The notes beneath the pieces were generated by a model. That model saw only the letters and a program-made list of their open reading frames with translations. It ran no database searches and was not told the origin of the DNA. Below are positions 1 through 8,024 of a stretch of DNA of 23,791 nucleotides, piece by piece (positions within the stretch are counted from its first letter, which is position 1; the number at the start of each line of letters is the position of its first letter). The DNA is from Desulfobacula sp. Its GTDB lineage: Bacteria; Desulfobacterota; Desulfobacteria; Desulfobacterales; Desulfobacteraceae. The position numbers were made by a program, and so were the translations under genes. The stretch lies in assembly GCF_021107415.1 (NCBI RefSeq), contig NZ_JAIOSW010000273.1, forward strand, positions 1 to 23,791. The letters are read 5' to 3'.

Positions 1-72
1 AGAGCTTGTAAGCAAAGATCCATATGCTCCCGCAAGGCAATCAACCTTCCACTGGCGGAGATAGCAAGTTTG
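1..72 (-). repeat. Left copy of ~72-nt inverted repeat
   Basis: The reverse complement of this segment recurs at 5481-5553 with about four mismatches over 72 nt. Similarity stops at position 72, where a transposase remnant begins, and the copy may continue left of the window. Read on the minus strand it has a short open frame (KLAISASGRLIALREH...) that the right copy shares. It looks like the end of a dispersed element. Confidence 0.85.
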
Positions 73-82
73 TAACCACTCT

Positions 83-376
83 TTGCCATTTCGCTCGCTC
101 AGTCGGTTTGCTACATTTAAGGTTCATTATATAAATCTTGCCCGGGAAGTAGTCCAGCAGGCGATTGACAATCTTAGCGAACATGCCAAGATCACTTCCC
201 TTGACATTGACCGTGGATTTGCAGACGGTATTTTCTTGTGGTGGCTTAATACTAAGGACATTACCTTTCTTATCCCTGCCAAATCCAATATGAATGTGTA
301 CAAGGATGCGCTTTTCTGTATCGGCACAGGCAATCTCGACAAAAGAGATAAAATCCGCACGGTGGGAGCCGGTTAA
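83..376 (+). pseudogene. Degenerate transposase fragment (IS4-like DDE type)
   Basis: This short frame encodes a piece resembling the catalytic middle of IS4-type transposases: DRGFADGIFLWWL, then a strand ending in IPAKSNMNVYKDA, then RTVGAG where relatives usually have an RTV.HG-like motif. A full transposase of this type is several hundred residues. Here there is no N-terminal part, and the frame closes at a stop 3' of the motif with no convincing continuation in the next 150 nt. The homologous part starts around position 119, so the ATG at 83 is probably not a real start. The fragment directly abuts the left inverted repeat, so it is likely debris of an old insertion. Assignment to the IS4 superfamily comes from remembered motif similarity and was not searched. 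Confidence 0.6.
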
Positions 377-1113
377 AAATAAAATTACTGATGTAAAGAA
401 ATGATTGAAGTTTAGATTTTCAGGATACTTTTGAATAAGTACGAACTTACAGAGGATAGTCCGGGGGTTTTGAATTATGGATGGTCCAATCAATGAATTG
501 TAGCCTGCAGTCAATTTTTTATATTATACACGTTAATTTGGAAGAATGCCCGGAGATGATTCTCATGGCTTATAAAATGGAATTGAAATTTTGATTCTGA
601 AAACCTCAAATACCATATGTGGTACTGACGACATTTTTTTTAAATCCCCAGACTATGAATACAAGTACCCACCGATTGGATTTTGATTGTAGTCACTACT
701 GGCAAAAAAAGTAAACGCCTTTTCAATAAAAGTCCTTAACTCATCTCATACAATTGTCTGAACTATAAATTTCTTAATCTCAAATGAAACTGAACCATAA
801 AACTATTGTTGCTTAAATATATCTTGAGTCCATCATGTAATTTTATTCAGTAATGTCCGGTTAGGTTTTTGCATACTTTAAGTTTTTTCGATCTTTGACA
901 ATATTGTCCCTGCTTGGATTACACGCAACTCCATGAAAATAAAAATTATATTTTTAAGGCACGCGGCATTTTGCTGCCCCTTTGTCAATAAAAAAAATGA
1001 AATTTTAATAAAAAAAATGTATTTGGTGTGCTATGATAGTATCTAACTGGACACTACTGAGTCATTTGTGAAGTATGACAAATTTTTATTTTTGTTAAGA
1101 AAGGACTAATACT
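377..1113. other. AT-rich spacer without recognised gene
   Basis: About 740 nt of AT-rich sequence with many stops in all frames. I see no RNA gene and no convincing continuation of the transposase remnant. The last 100 nt presumably hold the promoter of the protease gene and contain a dyad (1064-1083). A TATGAT at 1032-1037 could be a -10 box but has no good -35 partner. Confidence 0.6.
1064..1083. promoter_or_regulatory. Dyad ATTTGT-N8-ACAAAT upstream of protease gene
   Basis: A perfect 6-bp inverted repeat with an 8-nt spacer ends about 30 nt before the GTG start of the protease gene. The inner TGTGA...TGACA resembles a CRP/FNR-family half-site pair with non-standard spacing. Only the symmetry is seen; operator function is inferred. 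Confidence 0.35.
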
Positions 1114-4100
1114 GTGAAACAAATAAAATTTGATAATTGTAACATCTGCCTATTGATCAGTCTGTTTGTCGTGCTTATCTTTTTTCCCGTACCCTCTGCA
1201 TTTTCTACGGATTTGGTGATCATAGTTCCATACAAATCCACCGGTACCTTCGTTCAGCAAGATGAGGCATGGATCACAGTTGCCGAACAATATCAATATT
1301 ACAGAGAAGAAAGCGGTGTAAGCACCCGGGTATTCACCTTGTCCGATCTCGGCGCATACGCAGGCGTGGATGAACCCGAACGGATCAAACGGCTGATTTA
1401 TGATCAGGTGAAAAATTACGGGGTCCAATATGTCATGATCGTGGGAGACACAGGCGTTTTCCCAATACGCTACCAGTATTTTGGTTATTCCTCTGCAGGA
1501 GACACTCATTGGGCCTGGAATGAGGATTCTGATATTTGGTATGCCCACGCATCTTATGGGTTTTTCCCCTGTGACGCATACTATTCCAACCTCTGGGATA
1601 ACGAAGATCCCACACGTGCTTTTGATAACTGGGACGTGGACGGGGATGGCTTTTATGGAGAAAAATACTACGACAATTTTCGAGAAACCGACCACAACAC
1701 CATCCATCCGGATGTTGCATTAGGCCGACTTCCCTGTAAAAATCCGGATGAATTTTCCCGTTATATGCTGAAAGTAATGGCCTATGAAACCTCCACGGGT
1801 GTCGAAGGAACTGATAAAAATGCCCTGTTTATCGGCGGTGAATTCAGCGGCAGCCAGGACGCCAAACGCGAAATAGGCGCCTTTATGGACAGTTTCTACG
1901 ATATCGCTTACCTGATGGGGGAACATGGCTCAACCTGGGATTTCACAGACGACGGCTCAGTCATCAACGGTGTGGATCCCCGGGCAACCATTATTGATTA
2001 TGTAAACGACAATTATCCCCAATTTATCAATTATGCCGGTCACGGTGAGCCCCAAAGCCTCTGGGAACCAGGATTTTATCAGGCTGATGTATCTATGTTA
2101 ACCAATTCCTTACGGCCGGCTATTGTTGTGGCTCCCGGTTCCTGTTCCACTGCCCGATATGCCCTGAGCGATTCAGGCACGACTCAACGGACCAGTCCCG
2201 TTGCTTTTAAGGTGGATAACGATTCCATGGCCGAAGCCTTTCTGACGGATTACACTGACGGGGGAGTCATTTACATAGGAAGCCTCATATCCAATCAACC
2301 TCCCGGCCATTACTTTGACAAACGATTTTTCAGAGCAGTTGAAAGCGGAATTTCAACGGCAGGTTCCTGTTATCTCCAGGCGGTTGAGGATTTTATTGAT
2401 CATTACAGTCTGGATACTGCCAACCGGTCCACCTGGGAAACGGTCAGTGACTGGCCGGATGGCGACATTGGTGGACGCTGGGACTGGTTTTATCCTGCAC
2501 GCTTTCATCATGTTTACAAGGTTCAGTTGTTTGGTGATCCTTCTCTGAATATCAACGGGGTGAATTTTGCGGGAGGGGTGACGCCGCCGGGCACTACAGC
2601 CTTCTATCAACGCTGGGTGAATCGACAGGACTATACCGATCATTTGAGCGCCAATTATTATCTGGACGTTAGCCTTGTTGCGCATATGAATACATTGCCG
2701 ATCCGGACCTCACGTTATAATTACTATCAGGATGGTGAACTGTCTCAATGGCGGGACGGTGACTCATTTTCCATTCCCATAAACATGACAGCCGGCCTGG
2801 AAGGCGATGACGGCTACGAAATTTTATATTACACCTACGACATACTGGGATATTCCGATCCCGTCAACCGGGGAGATATCGGATTTGATTTCACCTATCC
2901 GGAATCAGAAATCACCGCATCCTATGGCGATGAGGATCCAGTTATTGTGGATGATGTAGCTGTATTTAGTTCGAATTCTTTTGTCATTGAAGCAACTGAC
3001 GCCATTTCCGGTGTCGCTCGTATCGATTACAGATTCGGCTCCACTTCCTCCTTCACTTCTGCAAGCGGTCATAGCGTCACCATAGAAATCCCCTGTTTTT
3101 TAATGTCGGATTTTGAACTTTCATACCGGGCTGTTGACGGAGCCGGAAACATTGAAGACTGGAACGTCGTCGATATTCGTATGCCCTCATGCCCCAATTA
3201 TTTAAATGTTCTGGAACGTTTCAGAAACATGCTTGAGGCTGAAGCCGGACGCCATATGTTTAATTTTCCGCCCCGTTTTGTGGATGACCGTGTGAAACTG
3301 GGATTGCGGATATTTGACGGAAATAATCCTTACGATAAACTGTCTTTTCAATATTCCGGCCCATTTCATGATGATTACGACTCTCACTCCTGGAAAGACA
3401 TCGGAGCAGCCGTTTTTAATGACAAAAATGATACGTGGGAAATGGACTGGAACACCACATCTCTTTCCATGGATAACGCATTTTACTGGGTTCGGGCCAT
3501 GCCCGAATCACCGCCTGAGCGGTTAAACGAAACAGAAGCGGAAACGTCTGATGTATCCGCCCCTCACCTGATCTGGGTCAACAATATGCAAAATGAAGAT
3601 CCGAATAAAGAATCGATAACCCTTTTAGCTGATCCGTTGACAGTACGTCCCGGTGATCAATTGAAAATTACGGCTATATATCATTATGACGGCCAGGATT
3701 CCCAGAATAAGGTCACATTGCGGCTACTTTTGGATGAAGATTATTTTGACAATCTTACCAAAGATGACGTTGTCAAAATCATCGAAAACTGGAAAATTGA
3801 TGAACCTGTCAGTTTCGATCTGATCCTTAAAAAGGATACGTTACCCGAGATCGACAACCTCTCTTTTAAAGCCGTCATGAAAAGCGATGATGCCGTTCTT
3901 TTAACAAGCAACTATGAAACAGTTACCCTCATAAGACCGCTTGCGGCAATCACAGGAACTGTTAAGGATACAAACGCGAATCCGATTGCGGCCAGTGTTG
4001 AACTTAAACAGGACGGAAAACACGTTGCAACGGAAATAGTCGATGATAAAGGAAACTACGTATTTTCAGATCTTTTCGCCGGCCTGTATCAAGTTGAACT

Positions 4101-4995
4101 GATTGAAATTCCGGCAATTAACCGTCCGGTGATACCGGTAAACGGTTTGGCTGTGGTACGGGTCAACGGAGAAGACATCACACAAAATTTTATGCTCGCC
4201 GGACAAGATGATCAGGCGCCAGGATTTACACAATTGTCTACCATTAAGGAGATAGCGGAGACCGGTGCTTTAACCGGTATCGCCTGCGACCGGAATTTTG
4301 GGACAGGCGTTAAGGCTGTCAGTGTATCCATCAGAGATGAAGTCAGAGGTTTGTATCTCACCGAAAACGGCAGTTGGGACATTAAAGAGAATTCGATTCC
4401 TGTGGAGGATATGAATCCATGTTCAGGATTCAGTTATACTACTGAAAACAAGGCCGTAGAATGTCAGGGCAATCTTCCCGCAGATACCAGCTGTGTGTCC
4501 TTCAGCCTTAATTTACCCATAATTGAAAATCTTTTAACCGGAAAAATTATTTTCACCCTGACTGCGGAAGATGAGGCGGGGCACAAAATCTCTCAAACAT
4601 TTAGTAATACAGGTATTTATGTAGAATTTGCCGGCGACCTGACTTCTGGGGCCGCTCCCTTAACCGTGAATTTCACAAATTTGTCCGAAGGAGGCATTGA
4701 TTTCTATCATTGGGATTTTGGTGATGGCGATACAAGCCAGCAATCATCGCCTTCACATACGTTCACCAAATCCGGCGAATACGACATCAGACTGATGGTT
4801 TCCGGTGAAGATATGTCGAATTCAATAACCAAACAGGCCTATATTTTTGTTACGGATGAATACTGCTACGGTGATTTCAATATGGATAGAGATGTGGATG
4901 GTCTTGATCTGGATGAATTCATCCGTAATTATGATCCAGCAACACATCTTGAAGGGTTTGCCAGTGAGTTTGGAAAAACTGACTGTTCGGACTGA
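1114..4995 (+). CDS. Secreted gingipain-like (C25 family) cysteine protease with PKD and dockerin-like C-terminus
   Basis: Predicted secreted endopeptidase of 1293 residues. The start is GTG with AAGGA eight nt upstream. Residues 1-31 form a Sec signal peptide (hydrophobic stretch, then VPSAFS). The C25 catalytic domain spans about 33-480: VALGRLP near 201-207, catalytic His310 in NYAGHGE, and catalytic Cys344 in APGSCSTA. Ig-like material follows. A carboxypeptidase-regulatory-like fold lies at about 944-1025, a PKD domain at about 1169-1250 (HWDFGDGDTS), and a dockerin/EF-hand-like calcium loop at 1253-1274 (GDFNMDRDVDGLDLDEF) before a terminal TDC. I see no obvious Por-secretion C-terminal domain of the kind found in Bacteroidetes gingipains, so export probably relies on Sec plus another outer-membrane route. 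The gene stands alone, with AT-rich spacers on both sides and inverted repeats outside them, which suggests acquired cargo. The family call is firm; the substrate is unknown. Confidence 0.88.
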   Translation: MKQIKFDNCNICLLISLFVVLIFFPVPSAFSTDLVIIVPYKSTGTFVQQDEAWITVAEQYQYYREESGVSTRVFTLSDLGAYAGVDEPERIKRLIYDQVKNYGVQYVMIVGDTGVFPIRYQYFGYSSAGDTHWAWNEDSDIWYAHASYGFFPCDAYYSNLWDNEDPTRAFDNWDVDGDGFYGEKYYDNFRETDHNTIHPDVALGRLPCKNPDEFSRYMLKVMAYETSTGVEGTDKNALFIGGEFSGSQDAKREIGAFMDSFYDIAYLMGEHGSTWDFTDDGSVINGVDPRATIIDYVNDNYPQFINYAGHGEPQSLWEPGFYQADVSMLTNSLRPAIVVAPGSCSTARYALSDSGTTQRTSPVAFKVDNDSMAEAFLTDYTDGGVIYIGSLISNQPPGHYFDKRFFRAVESGISTAGSCYLQAVEDFIDHYSLDTANRSTWETVSDWPDGDIGGRWDWFYPARFHHVYKVQLFGDPSLNINGVNFAGGVTPPGTTAFYQRWVNRQDYTDHLSANYYLDVSLVAHMNTLPIRTSRYNYYQDGELSQWRDGDSFSIPINMTAGLEGDDGYEILYYTYDILGYSDPVNRGDIGFDFTYPESEITASYGDEDPVIVDDVAVFSSNSFVIEATDAISGVARIDYRFGSTSSFTSASGHSVTIEIPCFLMSDFELSYRAVDGAGNIEDWNVVDIRMPSCPNYLNVLERFRNMLEAEAGRHMFNFPPRFVDDRVKLGLRIFDGNNPYDKLSFQYSGPFHDDYDSHSWKDIGAAVFNDKNDTWEMDWNTTSLSMDNAFYWVRAMPESPPERLNETEAETSDVSAPHLIWVNNMQNEDPNKESITLLADPLTVRPGDQLKITAIYHYDGQDSQNKVTLRLLLDEDYFDNLTKDDVVKIIENWKIDEPVSFDLILKKDTLPEIDNLSFKAVMKSDDAVLLTSNYETVTLIRPLAAITGTVKDTNANPIAASVELKQDGKHVATEIVDDKGNYVFSDLFAGLYQVELIEIPAINRPVIPVNGLAVVRVNGEDITQNFMLAGQDDQAPGFTQLSTIKEIAETGALTGIACDRNFGTGVKAVSVSIRDEVRGLYLTENGSWDIKENSIPVEDMNPCSGFSYTTENKAVECQGNLPADTSCVSFSLNLPIIENLLTGKIIFTLTAEDEAGHKISQTFSNTGIYVEFAGDLTSGAAPLTVNFTNLSEGGIDFYHWDFGDGDTSQQSSPSHTFTKSGEYDIRLMVSGEDMSNSITKQAYIFVTDEYCYGDFNMDRDVDGLDLDEFIRNYDPATHLEGFASEFGKTDCSD

Positions 4996-5480
4996 ATTTG
5001 TTAAATATAAAGAGGAAAAGCTTCTTCGCCTGACCAACAAATCTGTGATTGTTTTTTTGACGTTTGGATCTTATTTTTAATTGAGTTAAAAATCAACAAA
5101 CTTGCATAACCATTAACAACTAAAGTGATAAACAATTCAAACTGTATCTTTGATATTTCCAATGATTAATTTTTAAACAGCGACCCAAGTGAGCACTATA
5201 ACGTGAAGTCCAGATCATTTAAAAAATTTATCGAGACACAAGATATAGCATCCATATTTTTTTATTCTCAGATAAAAAATTCCACTATATGAGAAAAAGC
5301 AAAATTAAAAAAATCAAGATCCCATTCAACTTGATTGGAGATTGAGTTGAGTGAAAAACAGGCTTTTAGAAAACAAAAAAAATAAGCAGTCCCATTCTGA
5401 TGCGGTGTGGACTATTTATTATATACTTGGGTTCTCTGAATAGTAGCCAGATACCACATCTTATGATTGATGGGATTTTT
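4996..5480. other. AT-rich spacer downstream of protease gene
   Basis: No gene is recognised. An A/T-only hairpin (5073-5080 with 5086-5093, loop TTGAG) lies about 80 nt after the protease stop. It has no G-C pairs, so a terminator role is doubtful. Confidence 0.55.
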
Positions 5481-5553
5481 GCAAACTTGCTATCCCTGTC
5501 AGTGGAAGGTTGATTGCCTTGCGGGAGCATATGGATCGTTGCTTACAAGCTCT
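5481..5553 (+). repeat. Right copy of ~72-nt inverted repeat
   Basis: Reverse complement of positions 1-72 at about 94% identity. Similarity ends at the same point (GCAAACTTGCTAT) in both copies, which suggests a true element boundary. A short open frame (KLAIPVSGRLIALREH..., ending in ...DYYSD stop at 5571) runs through it, so it may be the 3' end of a lost gene. The copy also serves as the left arm of the palindrome at 5507-5678. Confidence 0.85.
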
Positions 5554-5678
5554 TGATTACTATAGCGATTAAACCGCCATGGTATTTGAGCGAAGAATGA
5601 GCGAGTTCATGGCGGTCAGCGAAGGTAATCTTAGAGCTTGTGGCAATGTCCATCCGGCGGACGCAAGGGGATCAGCCT
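5507..5678. repeat. Large imperfect palindrome (~170 nt)
   Basis: The arms are roughly 5507-5581 and 5608-5678 around a 26-nt centre. Matching blocks from outside in are AGGTTGATTGCCTTGCG against AGGCTGATCCCCTTGCG (14/17), ATGGA..TTGC, ACAAGCTCT (9/9), GATTAC (6/6) and ACCGCCATG (9/9). The divergence between arms suggests two old tail-to-tail copies, or a MITE-like hairpin element. Such a structure could extrude as a cruciform or form a long RNA hairpin. Confidence 0.8.
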
Positions 5679-5848
5679 GGAACGGGTTATGGTAAATATC
5701 CAGACGATGGCAAACAATTTTTAACACGAAATAATTTAAAATTTAAAAAATCTATTTGTGATTGCCCTGTCTGGCCCTGAATTTGCTTACTTAAATTATT
5801 ATGATATAAAAGTATTCTAACATTTATGAACCAGGTGTGAATAGTATA

Positions 5849-6628
5849 ATGATCCATTTAAAGGACAGACTGGAGAGAATTTATTTACAGTATAATAAAA
5901 GGGAATATGTGGATCCTGATCCGCTTTTGTTCCTGTATGATTATCCTGAAAAGAAAAACCTGGAGATTGCAGGTTTTATTGCGGCCTGCTTTGCTTATGG
6001 ACGGGTTGAACAAATCATGAAAACGGTTTCTCATATCCTTGGCAAACTTAAGCCCACTCCTTTTGATTATCTTATGACCCGGACAAAGAAAGATATTGCA
6101 AATGATTTTAAGAGGTTTCGATACAGGTTTGCAAGTGATGTCCACCTGACCAGTCTTTTATGGGGGATCAGGGAGGTTTTAAATCAGTTTGTATCCCTTG
6201 AAAACTGTTTCTATGCAGAAATGAAATCTGAAGATGAGACAGTTTTGCCAGGCCTTGTCTTTCTTTCTGCTCAGATTAATAAGAATAAAGAGATCGGACA
6301 TCTTCTGGCAGATCCGCAAAAGAAAAGCGCCTGCAAAAGAAGTCTTCTTTTTTTGCGGTGGATGGTGCGACAAGATCAGGTTGATCCCGGAGGCTGGGGA
6401 GAAACAAGCCCTTCCCAGTTGATTGTTCCTCTGGATACGCATATGCACAAGGTAGGGAAGATGCTTGACTTTACCGGAAGAAAGAGTGCGGATATGAAAA
6501 CAGCGCTTGAAATTACCCAGGGGTTTAAAAAGGTCTTAAGAGAAGATCCGGTCAAATATGATTTTTGCCTGACCCGGTTTGGCATCAGGAAAGGATTAAG
6601 CATGGACCATTTGAGGAAAATTATATGA
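5849..6628 (+). CDS. TIGR02757 family protein (DUF2400)
   Basis: About 259 residues from this ATG. An in-frame GTG lies at 5837, but it sits directly on the AGGTG that could serve as ribosome binding site, and family members usually begin with a short lead into the LxxRLExxYxxYNxREYVxPDPLxFLYxY segment seen here. Further family features are LEIAGFIAACFAYGRV, a central RYRF block, and near the C-terminus GLILRW-like LLFLRWMVRQD, then LIVPLDTHMHKVG and the LTRFGIR ending. The PLDTH segment recalls the base-excision glycosylase (HhH-GPD-like) fold that I associate with this family, but the biochemical role is unknown. It overlaps the next gene by ATGA, so it is probably translated together with sfsA. 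Confidence 0.82.
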   Translation: MIHLKDRLERIYLQYNKREYVDPDPLLFLYDYPEKKNLEIAGFIAACFAYGRVEQIMKTVSHILGKLKPTPFDYLMTRTKKDIANDFKRFRYRFASDVHLTSLLWGIREVLNQFVSLENCFYAEMKSEDETVLPGLVFLSAQINKNKEIGHLLADPQKKSACKRSLLFLRWMVRQDQVDPGGWGETSPSQLIVPLDTHMHKVGKMLDFTGRKSADMKTALEITQGFKKVLREDPVKYDFCLTRFGIRKGLSMDHLRKII

Positions 6629-7338
6629 AATACAAAGGATTTCAATTGCCGCCGTTAATCACAGGGCGGTTAATAAAGCGGTATAAACGGTTCCTTGCCG
6701 ATGTAGAGCTTAAAACAGGTGAAAAGGTGACCGCCCATTGCCCGAACTCAGGTTCCATGAAAGGGTGTGCTATTCCCGGATCACAGGTCTGGCTGTCCGA
6801 AAGTGATAATCCCAGAAGAAAGTATAAATATACCTGGGAACTGGTTAAAGTGCCGCAGACAATGATAGGTATCAATACCCTGGTGCCCAATAAACTGGTG
6901 AAACAATCCATTGAAAATGACTTGATAAAAGAGTTGTCCGGCTATGAACACGTGAGAGCTGAAGTAAAAACAAGCAGCCATACAAGACTTGATCTGCTTC
7001 TGGAAAATGAGGTAAAAGAAAAGTGCTATGTGGAGATAAAAAACTGTACCCTGGTAGAAGAAGGAATGGCCATGTTTCCGGATGCAGTGACCACAAGGGG
7101 GCAAAAGCATCTTGATGAACTGGAACACCTTGTGTCTCTGGGTCACAGGGGGGTGATTTTTTTTCTGATTCAGCGAATGGATGCCAAAGCCTTTAAGCCG
7201 GCGGCGATGATTGACAAAGTTTATGCTGAAAAATTGAAAAAGGTAGTGAAAAATGGTGTGGAAGTTATTATAAGGGATACCATCATTAATACACAAGTGA
7301 TCAGGATAAGAAATGCTGTGCCGGTGTATCTGGATTGA
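6625..7338 (+). CDS. sfsA: SfsA, sugar fermentation stimulation protein homologue
   Basis: 237 residues, the usual length for SfsA. The start ATG overlaps the upstream stop as ATGA and has GAGGA about eight nt ahead; an upstream in-frame ATG would add an unlikely 20-residue extension. The N-terminal half is the OB-fold-like part (RYKRFLADVEL, then HCPNSGSMKG near 39-47). The C-terminal half is a PD-(D/E)XK nuclease-like domain with Asp123 in TRLDLLL and Glu137-x-Lys139 in YVEIKNCTL, followed by FPDAVTTRGQKHL. E. coli SfsA is reported to bind DNA and affect maltose metabolism; its role elsewhere is unclear and a nuclease activity is only suggested by the fold. The call is secure. Confidence 0.93.
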   Translation: MKYKGFQLPPLITGRLIKRYKRFLADVELKTGEKVTAHCPNSGSMKGCAIPGSQVWLSESDNPRRKYKYTWELVKVPQTMIGINTLVPNKLVKQSIENDLIKELSGYEHVRAEVKTSSHTRLDLLLENEVKEKCYVEIKNCTLVEEGMAMFPDAVTTRGQKHLDELEHLVSLGHRGVIFFLIQRMDAKAFKPAAMIDKVYAEKLKKVVKNGVEVIIRDTIINTQVIRIRNAVPVYLD

Positions 7339-7387
7339 TGGCCTGTAATTACCAGGTAAAACATCAATTAAAAAGGTACAGCCTTTA

Positions 7388-7415
7388 TTGACATTCTACC
7401 ACTCTGTAGTATTTT
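7388..7415 (+). promoter_or_regulatory. Candidate promoter of nifU operon with dyad in spacer
   Basis: TTGACA (7388-7393), a 16-nt spacer, then TATTTT (7410-7415), about 38 nt before the nifU start, which has a strong AAGGAGAAGGG site. The spacer contains CTAC-N6-GTAG (7396-7409), a position suited to a repressor. An IscR/Rrf2-type regulator would be a natural candidate for Fe-S genes, but no consensus match is claimed. Confidence 0.5.
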
Positions 7416-7452
7416 AGACTAAGAATAAGATATTTGAATAAGGAGAAGGGTT

Positions 7453-8016
7453 ATGTGGGATTATACAGATAAGGTTAAAGATCATTTTTTAAAACCCCGG
7501 AATGTGGGTGAGTTGGAAGGAGCCAATGCTATCGGAGAGGCGGGCTCTTTAAATTGCGGGGATGCATTGAGATTGTTTTTAAAAGTCAATGAGAACGAAA
7601 GAATTGTTGACGCAACTTTTATGACATTCGGATGTGCAAGTGCTGTAGCATCTTCATCAGCCTTGACTGAGATCATTAAGGGAATGACCCTGGATGATGC
7701 GGCTAAAGTAACCAACGATGATATCTCAGATTATCTGGGCGGGCTGCCAAAAGCAAAAATGCATTGTTCGGTCATGGGACAGTCAGCTTTGAAAAAAGCC
7801 ATTGCGAATTACAGAGGTGTACAGATTTTGGCCAAACCGGGTGAATTGGTTTGTGAATGTTTTGAAGTAACGGATCTTGAGATTATTGATGCGGTAAAGG
7901 CAAATGGTCTTGAAACCACTGAGGATGTGACCGACTACCTGAAAGCTGGCGGCGGATGCGGCCAGTGCCTGGAAAGGATTGAAGAAGTGCTTGAATCAGT
8001 TAAAGCCAAAGGATAA
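7453..8016 (+). CDS. nifU: NifU-like Fe-S cluster assembly scaffold (IscU domain plus BFD-like [2Fe-2S] domain)
   Basis: 187 residues. The N-terminal IscU/NifU_N domain (about 1-125) has the three cluster-ligand cysteines Cys35 (LNCGDA, with Asp37), Cys61 (FGCAS) and Cys105 (MHCSVMG). The C-terminal 55 residues form a BFD-like [2Fe-2S] domain with Cys134-x-Cys136 and Cys169-x2-Cys172 (GGGCGQC). The classical Azotobacter-type NifU has a third, Nfu-type domain with CxxC; here the protein ends after the second domain, so it is a two-domain form. It should receive sulfur from the NifS encoded eight nt downstream and build clusters for transfer. No nitrogenase gene is in the window, so it probably serves general Fe-S assembly. 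Confidence 0.93.
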   Translation: MWDYTDKVKDHFLKPRNVGELEGANAIGEAGSLNCGDALRLFLKVNENERIVDATFMTFGCASAVASSSALTEIIKGMTLDDAAKVTNDDISDYLGGLPKAKMHCSVMGQSALKKAIANYRGVQILAKPGELVCECFEVTDLEIIDAVKANGLETTEDVTDYLKAGGGCGQCLERIEEVLESVKAKG

Positions 8017-8024
8017 TTTTAAAA

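Noticed and set aside
41..514. 157-residue open frame on the minus strand
   Set aside because: It lies opposite the transposase remnant and ends inside the left repeat. It has no recognisable motif; the IS4-like motifs are on the plus strand.
1150..1707. 185-residue minus-strand frame inside the protease gene
   Set aside because: It is antisense to a clearly coding region with catalytic motifs and a signal peptide; composition is as expected for a shadow frame.
5073..5093. Hairpin downstream of the protease gene
   Set aside because: The stem is A/T only (ATTTTTAA/TTAAAAAT), so it is unlikely to stop polymerase and is common by chance in AT-rich DNA.
6565..6624. N-terminal extension of SfsA from an upstream ATG
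   Set aside because: It would overlap the previous gene by 64 nt and lacks family similarity; the ATG at 6625 has a proper ribosome binding site and the ATGA overlap.
7339..7380. Terminator between sfsA and nifU
   Set aside because: Only 4-5 bp stems (CCTG/CAGG, AAAGG/CCTTT) without a U-tract.
7453..8016. Nitrogen-fixation role for nifU/nifS
   Set aside because: No nitrogenase or nif-specific gene is nearby; these proteins commonly serve general Fe-S assembly in anaerobes.
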